From positions 125,001 to 189,000 of the forward strand of contig CAWZYM010000354.1 of NCBI GenBank assembly GCA_963966185.1: a stretch of DNA of 64,000 nucleotides, written 5' to 3'. The stretch comes from Rhabditoides inermis (lineage: Eukaryota; Nematoda; Chromadorea; Rhabditida; Rhabditidae). Below the pieces are notes generated by a model, which saw nothing but the letters and a program-made list of their open reading frames with translations, ran no database searches and was not told where the DNA came from. Position numbers and translations under genes: made by a program. Every line of letters starts with the position of its first letter. Position 1 is the first letter of the stretch. This document shows positions 52,244 through 64,000 of this stretch, piece by piece.

Positions 52244-53963
52244 CCTTGAGAAATCAGTGAGAAATCCTTGAGAAATCAGTGAGAAATCCGTGAGAAATCC
52301 GTGAGAAATCCGTGAGAAATCCGTGAAATATCCGCGAGAAATCCGCGAGAAATCCTTGAGAAATCCGTGAGAAATCCGAGAACCAAACTTCGTCCTAACT
52401 TCTTCCTAACTTCTTCCTAACTTCAGAAATCAGTGAGAAATCCGTGAAATATCCGTGAGAAATCCGTGAGAAATCCGTGAGAAATCCGTGAGAGAAATCC
52501 GTGAAATATCCGCGAGAAATCCTTGAGAAATCGGTGAGAAATCCTTGAGAAATCAGTGAGAAATCAGTGAGAATGCCGTGATAAATCCGTGAGAAATCCG
52601 TGAAATATCCGCGAGAAATCCGTGAGAAATTCGTGAGAAATCCGTGAATTATCAGTGAGAAATCCGTGAGAAATCCGTGAAATATCCGTGAGAAATTCGT
52701 GAAATATCCGCGAGAAATCCTTGAGAAATCAGTGAGAAATCCGTGAGAAATCCGAGAAATATCCGCGAGAAACCCTTGAGAAATCAGTGAGAAATCCGTG
52801 AAATATCCGTGAGAAATCCGTGAGAAATCCGTGAGAAATCCGTGAAATATCCGCGAGAAATCCTTGAGAAATCCGTGAGAAATCCGTGTGAAAACATTTC
52901 GTAGATCTACGAATCCGTGAAATCCGTGAAATATCCGTGAGAAATCCGTGAGAAATCCGTGAGAAATCCGTGAGAGAAATCCGTGAAATATCCGCGAGAA
53001 ATCCTTGAGAAATCGGTGAGAAATCCTTGAGAAATCAGTGAGAAATCAGTGAGAATGCCGTGATAAATCCGTGATAAATCCGTGAAATATCCGTGAGAAA
53101 TCCGTGAGAAATCCGTGAGAAATCCGTGAAATATCCGCGAGAAATCCTTGAGAAATCAGTGAGAAATCCGTGAGAAATCGGTGAATTATCAGTGAGAAAT
53201 CCGTGAGAAATCCGTGAAATATCCGTGAGAAATCCGTGAAATATCCGCGAGAAATCCTTGAGAAATCAGTGAGAAATCCGTGAGAAATCCGAGAAATATC
53301 CGCGAGAAACCCTTGAGAAATCAGTGAGAAATCCGTGAAATATCCGTGAGAAATCCGTGAGAAATCCGTGAGAAATCCGTGAAATATCCGCGAGAAATCC
53401 TTGAGAAATCCGTGAGAAATCCGTGTGAAAACATTTCGTAGATCTATGAATTCATTTCGTAGTTCTACGAGTTCATTTCGTACATCTACGAACTCATTTC
53501 GTAGATCTAAGAACTCATTTCGTAGATGTACGAAATCCTTGAGAAATCAGTGAGAAATCCGTGAGAAATCCGAGAAATATCCGCGAGAAATCCTTGAGAA
53601 ATCAGTGAGAAATCCGTGAAATATCCGTGAGAAATCCGTGAGAAATCCGTGAGAAATCCGTGAAATATCCGCGAGAAATCCTTGAGAAATCCGTGAGAAA
53701 TCCGTGTGAAAAACATTTCGTAGATCTACGAATTCATTTCGTAGTTCTACGAGCTCATTTCGTACATCTACGAACTCATTTCGTAGATCTAAGAACTCAT
53801 TTCGTAGATCCACGAAATCCTTGAGAAATCAGTGAGAAATCCGTGAGAAATCCGAGAAATATCCGCGAGAATTCCTTGAGAAATCAGTGAGAAATCCGTG
53901 AAATATCCGTGAGAAATCTGTGAGAAATCCGTGAGAAATCCGTGAAATATCCGCGAGAAATCC
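52244..53963. repeat. 11-bp satellite G, copy B, with 21-bp minisatellite islands
   Basis: Continues past the end of the 4.2-kb duplication. Two islands (53431-53535 and 53713-53817) of a 21-bp unit (CATTTCGTAGATCTACGAAT type) lie in it, 282 bp apart, each with five units. Most units hold a full or imperfect TCGTAGATCTACGA palindrome. Confidence 0.95.
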
Positions 53964-54035
53964 TTTTTTTTTACGAATTCGACTCGTAGCTTACAAAAAC
54001 ATTTCGTAGATCTACGAACACATATCGTAGATCTA
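53964..54035. repeat. Hinge between opposite-orientation G arrays
   Basis: Poly-T, then TACGAATTCGACTCGTAG, then CATTTCGTAGATCTACGAAC and CATATCGTAGATCTAG. Left of it the satellite reads GAGAAATCC, and right of it GGATTTCTC. It is therefore the centre of a very large inverted repeat. Confidence 0.9.
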
Positions 54036-55254
54036 GGATTTCTCACGGATATTTCACGGATTTCTCACGGATTTCTCACGGATTTCTCACGGATATTTCA
54101 CGGATTTCTCACGGATATTTCACGGATTTCTCACTGATTTCTCAAGGATTTCTCGCGGATTTTTCTCGGATTTCTCACGGATTTCTCACTGATTTCTCAA
54201 GGATTTCTCAAGGATTTCTCGCGGATATTTTACGGATTTCTCGGATTTCTCACGGATTTCTCACGTATTTCTCTCACGGATTTCTCACTGATTTCTCAAG
54301 GATTTCTCGCGGATATTTCACGGATTTCTCACGGATTTCTCAAGGATTTCTCAAGGATTTCTCGCGAATATTTTACGGATTTCTCGGATTTCTCACGGAT
54401 TTCTCACTGATTTCTCAAGGATTTCTCGTGGATATTTCACGGATTTCTCACGGATTTCTCACTGATTTCTCAAGGTTATCTCGCGGATAATTTACGGATT
54501 TCTCACGGATTTCTCACGGATTTCTCACGGATATTTCACGGATTTCTCACTGATTTCTGAAGTTAGTAGGAAGAAGTTAGGAAGAAGTTAGGACGAAGTT
54601 TGGTTCTCGGATTTCTCACGGAATTCTCACTGATTTCTCAAGGATTTCTCGCGGATATTTCACGGATTTCTCACGGATTTCTCACGGATTTCTCACGGAT
54701 TTCTCACTGATTTCTCACTGATTTCTCAAGGATTTCTCGCGGATTTTTTACGGATTTCTCGAATTTCTCACTGATTTCTTACGGATTTCTCACGGATTTC
54801 TCACTGATTTCTCAAGGATTTCTCGCGGATATTTCACGGATTTCTCTCACGGATTTCTCACTGATTTTTCAAGGATCTCTCGCGGATATTTCACGGATTT
54901 CTCACGGATTTCTTAATGATTTCTCAAGGATTTCTCGCGGATATTTTACGGATTTCTCGGATTTCTCACGGATTTCTCACTGATTTCTCAAGGATTTCTC
55001 GCGGATATTTCACGGATTTCTCACGGATTTCTCAAGGATTTCTCAAGGATTTCTCGCGAATATTTTACGGATTTCTCGGATTTCTCACGGATTTCTCACT
55101 GATTTCTCAAGGATTTCTCGTGGATATTTCACGGATTTCTCACGGATTTCTCACTGATTTCTCAAGGTTATCTCGCGGATAATTTACGGATTTCTCACGG
55201 ATTTCTCACGGATTTCTCACGGATATTTCACGGATTTCTCACTGATTTCTGAAG

Positions 55255-55806
55255 TAGGGACCACAATGAGAATTTCAGAAGTTTGGATGTAGTATGGCAG
55301 TTTGTATAATAATGTAGATCGTTTCAAGCTGATTTCGAAAATATATAATATTCATAGGGTTCATCGTTCACATTGCGCTCTAATTCCGCGCGGCGCGCGC
55401 GCACCCGAGCGCGCGCTCACACAGGGAAAGTGCGACAGAGGGCGGCTAGATCAAAGCACTGATGACGTCATTAATAGTTAAATTATGAATATACTCGTTT
55501 CTAAGAATAGCACTACGCTTTGTTTGATTGTAATCAATCAGTACTCGATGAAATACGTCTCTTATGACACCATTTTTCACTACTCATTTTGGACAATGGC
55601 GGCTAGATCAAAGAAATATGACGTCATCATATCACTCTTTATCGATTTTCAATGCTTTACGGGGCACGTTTTCCCATAAATCGAATACCGTTGGAATCAG
55701 CGCGGAAGGGCGAATCGTTCTACGCTAATTATAACGAGTAACGCGTCCAGTCAAAAAATGTTACATGATTTCGACACAAACTCTACACCTCACGTTGCGG
55801 TCCCTA
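55255..55806. mobile_element. 552-bp MITE, copy 1
   Basis: Ends TAGGGACC and GGTCCCTA are inverted. Extended ends TAGGGACCACAATGAG and, reversed, TAGGGACCGCAACGTGAG are imperfect terminal repeats. It is flanked by TTTCTGAAG on both sides (55246-55254 and 55807-55815), and that sequence occurs once at empty sites of the same array. TAGGG ends recall hAT elements, but those make 8-bp duplications; Mutator-type elements make 9. It has no transposase: the 64-codon frame at 55485 is too short. Inside are two copies of GGCGGCTAGATCAAAG, each followed within a few bases by ATGACGTCAT. Confidence 0.85.
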
Positions 55807-58800
55807 TTTCTGAAGTTAGTAGGAAGAAGTTAGGAAGAAGTTAGGACGAAGTTTGGTTCTCGGATTTCTCACGGAATTCTCACTGATTTCTCAAGGATTT
55901 CTCGCGGATATTTCACGGATTTCTCACGGATTTCTCACGGATTTCTCACGGATTTCTCACTGATTTCTCACTGATTTCTCAAGGATTTCTCGCGGATTTT
56001 TTACGGATTTCTCGAATTTCTCACTGATTTCTTACGGATTTCTCACGGATTTCTCACTGATTTCTCAAGGATTTCTCGCGGATATTTCACGGATTTCTCT
56101 CACGGATTTCTCACTGATTTTTCAAGGATCTCTCGCGGATATTTCACGGATTTCTCACGGATTTCTTAATGATTTCTCAAGGATTTCTCGCGGATATTTT
56201 ACGGATTTCTCGGATTTCTCACGGATTTCTCACTGATTTCTCAAGGATTTCTCGCGGATATTTCACGGATTTCTCACGGATTTCTCAATGATTTCTCAAG
56301 GATTTCTCGCGAATATTTTACGGATTTCTCGGATTTCTCACGGATTTCTCACTGATTTCTCAAGGATTTCTCGCGGATATTTCACGGATTTCTCACGGAT
56401 TTCTCACTGATTTCTCAAGGATTTCTCGCGGATAATTTACGGATTTCTCACGGATTTCTCACGGATTTCTCACGGATATTTCACGGATTTCTCACTGATT
56501 TCTGAAGTTAGTAGGAATAAGTTAGGAAGAAGTTAGGAAGAAGTTAGGACGAAGTTTGGTTCTCGGATTTCTCACGGAATTCTCACTGATTTCTCAAGGA
56601 TTTCTCGCGGATATTTCACGGATTTCTCACGGATTTCTCACGGATTTCTCACGGATTTCTCACTGATTTCTCACTGATTTCTCAAGGATTTCTCGCGGAT
56701 TTTTTTTACGGATTTCTCGATATTCTCACTGATTTCATACGGATTTCTCACGGATTTCTCACTGATTTCTCAAGGATTTCTCGCGGATATTTCACGGATT
56801 TCTCTCACGGATTTCTCACTGATTTTTCAAGGATCTCTCGCGGATATTTCACGGATTTCTCACGGATTTCTTAATGATTTCTCAAGGATTTCTCGCGGAT
56901 ATTTTACGGATTTCTCACGGATTTCTCACTGATTTCTCAAGGATTTCTCGCGGATATTTCACGGATTTCTCGGATTTCTCACGGATTTCTCACTGATTTC
57001 TCAAGGATTTCTCGCGGATATTTCACGGATTTCTCACGGATTTCTCAAGGATTTCTCAAGGATTTCTCGCGAATATTTTACGGATTTCTCGGATTTCTCA
57101 CGGATTTCTCACTGATTTCTCAAGGATTTCTCGTGGATATTTCACGGATTTCTCACGGATTTCTCACTGATTTCTCAAGGTTATCTCGCGGATAATTTAC
57201 GGATTTCTCACGGATTTCTCACGGATTTCTCACGGATATTTCACGGATTTCTCACTGATTTCTGAAGTTAGTAGGAAGAAGTTAGGAAGAAGTTAGGACG
57301 AAGTTTGGTTCTCGGATTTCTCACGGAATTCTCACTGATTTCTCAAGGATTTCTCGCGGATATTTCACGGATTTCTCACGGATTTCTCACGGATTTCTCA
57401 CGGATTTCTCACTGATTTCTCACTGATTTCTCAAGGATTTCTCGCGGATTTTTTTACGGATTTCTCGAATTTCTCACTGATTTCTTACGGATTTCTCACG
57501 GATTTCTCACTGATTTCTCAAGGATTTCTCGCGGATATTTCACGGATTTCTCTCACGGATTTCTCACTGATTTTTCAAGGATCTCTCGCGGATATTTCAC
57601 GGATTTCTCACGGATTTCTTAATGATTTCTCAAGGATTTCTCGCGGATATTTTACGGATTTCTCGGATTTCTCACGGATTTCTCACTGATTTCTCAAGGA
57701 TTTCTCGCGGATATTTCACGGATTTCTCACGGATTTCTCAATGATTTCTCAAGGATTTCTCGCGAATATTTTACGGATTTCTCGGATTTCTCACGGATTT
57801 CTCACTGATTTCTCAAGGATTTCTCGCGGATATTTCACGGATTTCTCACGGATTTCTCACTGATTTCTCAAGGATTTCTCGCGGATAATTTACGGATTTC
57901 TCACGGATTTCTCACGGATTTCTCACGGATATTTCACGGATTTCTCACTGATTTCTGAAGTTAGTAGGAAGAAGTTAGGAAGAAGTTAGGACGAAGTTTG
58001 GTTCTCGGATTTCTCACGGAATTCTCACTGATTTCTCAAGGATTTCTCGCGGATATTTCACGGATTTCTCACGGATTTCTCACGGATTTCTCACGGATTT
58101 CTCACTGATTTCTCACTGATTTCTCAAGGATTTCTCGCGGTTTTTTTACGGATTTCTCGAATTTCTCACTGATTTCTTACGGATTTCTCACGGATTTCTC
58201 ACTGATTTCTCAAGGATTTCTCGCGGATATTTCACGGATTTCTCTCACGGATTTCTCACTGATTTTTCAAGGATCTCTCGCGGATATTTCACGGATTTCT
58301 CACGGATTTCTTAATGATTTCTCAAGGATTTCTCGCGGATATTTTACGGATTTCTCGGATTTCTCACGGATTTCTCACTGATTTCTCAAGGATTTCTCGC
58401 GGATATTTCACGGATTTCTCACGGATTTCTCAATGATTTCTCAAGGATTTCTCGCGAATATTTTACGGATTTCTCGGATTTCTCACGGATTTCTCACTGA
58501 TTTCTCACTGATTTCTCAAGGATTTCTCGCGGATAATTTACGGATTTCTCACGGATTTCTCACGGATTTCTCACGGATATTTCACGGATTTCTCACTGAT
58601 TTCTGAAGTTAGTAGGAAGAAGTTAGGAAGAAGTTAGGAAGAAGTTAGGACGAAGTTTGGTTCTCGGATTTCTCACGGAATTCTCACTGATTTCTCAAGG
58701 ATTTCTCGCGGATATTTCACGGATTTCTCACGGATTTCTCACGGATTTCTCACGGATTTCTCACTGATTTCTCACTGATTTCTCAAGGATTTCTCGCGGA

Positions 58801-61800
58801 TTTTTTTACGGATTTCTCGATATTCTCACTGATTTCATACGGATTTCTCACGGATTTCTCACTGATTTCTCAAGGATTTCTCGCGGATATTTCACGGATT
58901 TCTCTCACGGATTTCTCACTGATTTTTCAAGGATCTCTCGCGGATATTTCACGGATTTCTCACGGATTTCTTAATGATTTCTCAAGGATTTCTCGCGGAT
59001 ATTTTACGGATTTCTCACGGATTTCTCACTGATTTCTCAAGGATTTCTCGCGGATATTTCACGGATTTCTCGGATTTCTCACGGATTTCTCACTGATTTC
59101 TCAAGGATTTCTCGCGGATATTTCACGGATTTCTCACGGATTTCTCAAGGATTTCTCAAGGATTTCTCGCGAATATTTTACGGATTTCTCGGATTTCTCA
59201 CGGATTTCTCACTGATTTCTCAAGGATTTCTCGTGGATATTTCACGGATTTCTCACGGATTTCTCACTGATTTCTCAAGGTTATCTCGCGGATAATTTAC
59301 GGATTTCTCACGGATTTCTCACGGATTTCTCACGGATATTTCACGGATTTCTCACTGATTTCTGAAGTTAGTAGGAAGAAGTTAGGAAGAAGTTAGGACG
59401 AAGTTTGGTTCTCGGATTTCTCACGGAATTCTCACTGATTTCTCAAGGATTTCTCGCGGATATTTCACGGATTTCTCACGGATTTCTCACGGATTTCTCA
59501 CGGATTTCTCACTGATTTCTCACTGATTTCTCAAGGATTTCTCGCGGATTTTTTACGGATTTCTCGAATTTCTCACTGATTTCTTACGGATTTCTCACGG
59601 ATTTCTCACTGATTTCTCAAGGATTTCTCGCGGATATTTCACGGATTTCTCTCACGGATTTCTCACTGATTTTTCAAGGATCTCTCGCGGATATTTCACG
59701 GATTTCTCACGGATTTCTTAATGATTTCTCAAGGATTTCTCGCGGATATTTTACGGATTTCTCGGATTTCTCACGGATTTCTCACTGATTTCTCAAGGAT
59801 TTCTCGCGGATATTTCACGGATTTCTCACGGATTTCTCAATGATTTCTCAAGGATTTCTCGTGAATATTTTACGGATTTCTCGGATTTCTCACGGATTTC
59901 TCACTGATTTCTCAAGGATTTCTCGCGGATATTTCACGGATTTCTCACGGATTTCTCACTGATTTCTCAAGGATTTCTCGCGGATAATTTACGGATTTCT
60001 CACGGATTTCTCACGGATTTCTCACGGATATTTCACGGATTTCTCACGGATTTCTCACTGATTTCTCAAGGATTTCTCAAGGATTTCTCGCGGATTTTTT
60101 TACGGATTTCTCGATATTCTCACTGATTTCATACGGATTTCTCACTGATTTCTCACTGATTTCTCAAGGATTTCTCGCGGATTTTTTTACGGATTTCTCG
60201 ATATTCTCACTGATTTCATACGGATTTCTCACGGATTTCTCACTGATTTCTCAAGGATTTCTCGCGGATATTTCACGGATTTCTCTCACGGATTTCTCAC
60301 TGATTTTTCAAGGATCTCTCGCGGATATTTCACGGATTTCTCACGGATTTCTTAATGATTTCTCAAGGATTTCTCGCGGATATTTTACGGATTTCTCACG
60401 GATTTCTCACTGATTTCTCAAGGATTTCTCGCGGATTTTTTACGGATTTCTCGAATTTCTCACTGATTTCTTACGGATTTCTCACGGATTTCTCACTGAT
60501 TTCTCAAGGATTTCTCGCGGATATTTCACGGATTTCTCTCACGGATTTCTCACTGATTTTTCAAGGATCTCTCGCGGATATTTCACGGATTTCTCACGGA
60601 TTTCTTAATGATTTCTCAAGGATTTCTCGCGGATATTTTACGGATTTCTCGGATTTCTCACGGATTTCTCACTGATTTCTCAAGGATTTCTCGCGGATAT
60701 TTCACGGATTTCTCACGGATTTCTCAATGATTTCTCAAGGATTTCTCGCGAATATTTTACGGATTTCTCGGATTTCTCACGGATTTCTCACTGATTTCTC
60801 AAGGATTTCTCGCGGATATTTCACGGATTTCTCACGGATTTCTCACTGATTTCTCAAGGATTTCTCGCGGATAATTTACGGATTTCTCACGGATTTCTCA
60901 CGGATTTCTCACGGATATTTCACGGATTTCTCACGGATTTCTCACTGATTTCTCAAGGATTTCTCAAGGATTTCTCGCGGATTTTTTTACGGATTTCTCG
61001 ATATTCTCACTGATTTCATACGGATTTCTCACTGATTTCTCACTGATTTCTCAAGGATTTCTCGCGGATTTTTTTACGGATTTCTCGATATTCTCACTGA
61101 TTTCATACGGATTTCTCACGGATTTCTCACTGATTTCTCAAGGATTTCTCGCGGATATTTCACGGATTTCTCTCACGGATTTCTCACTGATTTTTCAAGG
61201 ATCTCTCGCGGATATTTCACGGATTTCTCACGGATTTCTTAATGATTTCTCAAGGATTTCTCGCGGATATTTTACGGATTTCTCACGGATTTCTCACTGA
61301 TTTCTCAAGGATTTCTCGCGGATATTTCACGGATTTCTCGGATTTCTCACGGATTTCTCACTGATTTCTCAAGGATTTCTCGCGGATATTTCACGGATTT
61401 CTCACGGATTTCTCAAGGATTTCTCAAGGATTTCTCGCGAATATTTTACGGATTTCTCGGATTTCTCACGGATTTCTCACTGATTTCTCAAGGATTTCTC
61501 ACTGATTTCTCAAGGTTATCTCGCGGATAATTTACGGATTTCTCACGGATTTCTCACGGATAATTTACGGATTTCTCACGGATTTCTCACGGATTTCTCA
61601 CGGATATTTCACGGATTTCTCACTGATTTCTGAAGTTAGTAGGAAGAAGTTAGGAAGAAGTTAGGACGAAGTTTGGTTCTCGGATTTCTCACGGAATTCT
61701 CACTGATTTCTCAAGGATTTCTCGCGGATATTTCACGGATTTCTCACGGATTTCTCACGGATTTCTCACGGATTTCTCACTGATTTCTCACTGATTTCTC

Positions 61801-62327
61801 AAGGATTTCTCGCGGATTTTTTACGGATTTCTCGAATTTCTCACTGATTTCTTACGGATTTCTCACGGATTTCTCACTGATTTCTCAAGGATTTCTCGCG
61901 GATATTTCACGGATTTCTCTCACGGATTTCTCACTGATTTTTCAAGGATCTCTCGCGGATATTTCACGGATTTCTCACGGATTTCTTAATGATTTCTCAA
62001 GGATTTCTCGCGGATATTTTACGGATTTCTCGGATTTCTCACGGATTTCTCACTGATTTCTCAAGGATTTCTCGCGGATATTTCACGGATTTCTCACGGA
62101 TTTCTCAAGGATTTCTCAATGATTTCTCGCGAATATTTTACGGATTTCTCGGATTTCTCACGGATTTCTCACTGATTTCTCAAGGATTTCTCGTGGATAT
62201 TTCACGGATTTCTCACGGATTTCTCACTGATTTCTCAAGGTTATCTCGCGGATAATTTACGGATTTCTCACGGATTTCTCACGGATTTCTCACGGATATT
62301 TCACGGATTTCTCACTGATTTCTGAAG

Positions 62328-62879
62328 TAGGGACCACAATGAGAATTTCAGAAGTTTGGATGTAGTATGGCAGTTTGTATAATAATGTAGATCGTTTCAA
62401 GCTGATTTCGAAAATATATAATATTCATAGGGTTCATCGTTCACATTGCGCTCTAATTCCGCGCGGCGCGCGCGCACCCGAGCGCGCGCTCACACAGGGA
62501 AAGTGCGACAGAGGGCGGCTAGATCAAAGCACTGATGACGTCATTAATAGTTAAATTATGAATATACTCGTTTCTAAGAATAGCACTACGCTTTGTTTGA
62601 TTGTAATCAATCAGTACTCGATGAAATACGTCTCTTATGACACCATTTTTCACTACTCATTTTGGACAATGGCGGCTAGATCAAAGAAATATGACGTCAT
62701 CATATCACTCTTTATCGATTTTCAATGCTTTACGGGGCACGTTTTCCCATAAATCGAATACCGTTGGAATCAGCGCGGAAGGGCGAATCGTTCTACGCTA
62801 ATTATAACGAGTAACGCGTCCAGTCAAAAAATGTTACATGATTTCGACACAAACTCTACACCTCACGTTGCGGTCCCTA
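62328..62879. mobile_element. 552-bp MITE, copy 2
   Basis: Same length as copy 1 and apparently identical, with the same TTTCTGAAG flanks (62319-62327 and 62880-62888), at an offset of 7073 bp. Sequence on either side of both copies also matches at that offset (for example 54916 and 61989), so the second copy arose by duplication of the array segment. Confidence 0.85.
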
Positions 62880-64000
62880 TTTCTGAAGTTAGTAGGAAGA
62901 AGTTAGGAAGAAGTTAGGACGAAGTTTGGTTCTCGGATTTCTCACGGAATTCTCACTGATTTCTCAAGGATTTCTCGCGGATATTTCACGGATTTCTCAC
63001 GGATTTCTCACGGATTTCTCACGGATTTCTCACTGATTTCTCACTGATTTCTCAAGGATTTCTCGCGGATTTTTTACGGATTTCTCGAATTTCTCACTGA
63101 TTTCTTACGGATTTCTCACGGATTTCTCACTGATTTCTCAAGGATTTCTCGCGGATATTTCACGGATTTCTCTCACGGATTTCTCACTGATTTTTCAAGG
63201 ATCTCTCGCGGATATTTCACGGATTTCTCACGGATTTCTTAATGATTTCTCAAGGATTTCTCGCGGATATTTTACGGATTTCTCAAGGATTTCTCGCGGA
63301 TATTTCACGGATTTCTCACGGATTTCTCAATGATTTCTCAAGGATTTCTCGCGAATATTTTACGGATTTCTCGGATTTCTCACGGATTTCTCACTGATTT
63401 CTCAAGGATTTCTCGCGGATATTTCACGGATTTCTCACGGATTTCTCACTGATTTCTCAAGGATTTCTCGCGGATAATTTACGGATTTCTCACGGATTTC
63501 TCACGGATTTCTCACGGATATTTCACGGATTTCTCACTGATTTCTGAAGTTAGTAGGAATAAGTTAGGAAGAAGTTCTCAAGGATTTCTAGAAGTTAGGA
63601 AGAAGTTAGGACGAAGTTTGGTTCTCGGATTTCTCACGGAATTCTCACTGATTTCTCAAGGATTTCTCGCGGATATTTCACGGATTTCTCACGGATTTCT
63701 CACGGATTTCTCACGGATTTCTCACTGATTTCTCACTGATTTCTCAAGGATTTCTCGCGGATTTTTTTTACGGATTTCTCGATATTCTCACTGATTTCAT
63801 ACGGATTTCTCACGGATTTCTCACTGATTTCTCAAGGATTTCTCGCGGATATTTCACGGATTTCTCTCACGGATTTCTCACTGATTTTTCAAGGATCTCT
63901 CGCGGATATTTCACGGATTTCTCACGGATTTCTTAATGATTTCTCAAGGATTTCTCGCGGATATTTTACGGATTTCTCACGGATTTCTCACTGATTTCTC

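Larger units (their letters stand above)
48913..53309. repeat. 4.2-kb tandem duplication, copy B
   Basis: Starts by fusion of array sequence (CGCGAGAAACCC) to TTTTGTGATGCAAATCCC, skipping the 5' flank found at 44605. The T array is longer than in copy A by an internal duplication near 51365-51520. The right end is approximate because it lies in satellite. Confidence 0.85.
54036..64000. repeat. 11-bp satellite G, reversed, in 650-760 bp higher-order units
   Basis: Units are GGATTTCTCAC, TGATTTCTCAA, GGATTTCTCGC and GGATATTTCAC. A marker block (TTCTGAAGTTAGTAGGAAGA, then GACGAAGTTTGGTTCTCGG) appears near 54557, 55810, 56502, 57262, 57956, 58604, 59362, 61628, 62883 and 63542, giving steps of about 650-760 bp. 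One gap of 2266 bp between markers lacks the block. The marker is the reverse complement of the T-type island at 52380-52425. The array runs off the window. Frames of 88-106 codons are periodic and not genes. Confidence 0.95.

Noticed and set aside
52376..52435. Telomeric repeat in the TTAGGAAGAAG/CTTCTTCCTAA stretches
   Set aside because: The unit is 11-12 bp and matches satellite T. No TTAGGG, TTAGGC or TTAGG array is present.
55485..55679. 64-codon frame in the MITE, also at 62558
   Set aside because: Too short for a transposase, no domain, and its two copies are simply parts of one duplicated segment.
54916..62255. Plus-strand frames of 88-106 codons with FLTDFSRISHG-like 11-residue periodicity
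   Set aside because: They follow from 33 bp being three 11-bp units. Starts and stops fall at random in the array, and the reverse array gives the same kind of frames on the other strand.

Overview
The window is invertebrate-type eukaryotic nuclear DNA, most of it repetitive. There is no operon-like gene packing and there are no long open frames. Coding sequence shows only as short exon candidates with GT/AG borders. Transposon debris is animal-like: tRNA-headed SINEs, non-LTR retrotransposon 3' ends and an RTE/nematode-style reverse transcriptase C-terminus. I cannot fix the phylum from the sequence. The retrotransposon end resembles those of nematodes and other invertebrates, while a RING exon pair resembles CHFR.

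Region 1 (1-35436) is one large composite satellite domain. A module of about 0.85-0.9 kb (here M) is followed by a 21-base GC hairpin, a spacer of about 250 bp (P), arrays of two related satellites (S1, about 139 bp; S2, 110 bp) and a GA/CT microsatellite. This order repeats seven times with different array lengths. The first full cycle is duplicated in tandem almost unchanged (7261-14976 and 14977-22688). The left edge (1-1337) holds a different repeat family that ends in the same hairpin. The right edge (35436) stops exactly at another hairpin.

Region 2 (35437-44679) is the only low-copy part. It has two minus-strand exons that splice into the second half of a C3HC4 RING finger, a plus-strand exon resembling a tomosyn-type R-SNARE segment, and two plus-strand exons ending a small membrane protein. 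It also has several weaker terminal-exon candidates, a 124-bp inverted repeat carrying one of them, SINEs, LINE tails and a retrotransposon remnant.

Region 3 (44680-about 53310) is a 4.2-kb tandem duplication. Each copy holds a tRNA-SINE composite, a second tRNA-like element, a CT microsatellite and two 11-bp satellites: CTTCCTCCTAA, then GAGAAATCCGT.

Region 4 (53311-64000) finishes the GAGAAATCCGT array. The orientation then flips at a hinge of about 70 bp built from TCGTAGATCTACGA palindromes. From 54036 to the window end the same satellite runs as its reverse complement, in higher-order units of 650-760 bp. A 552-bp MITE with a 9-bp target duplication sits in two of these units, 7073 bp apart, so it was copied with the array and did not insert twice.

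No complete protein-coding gene, rRNA, functional tRNA, CRISPR array or prokaryotic feature is supported. Most open frames are periodic translations of satellites.
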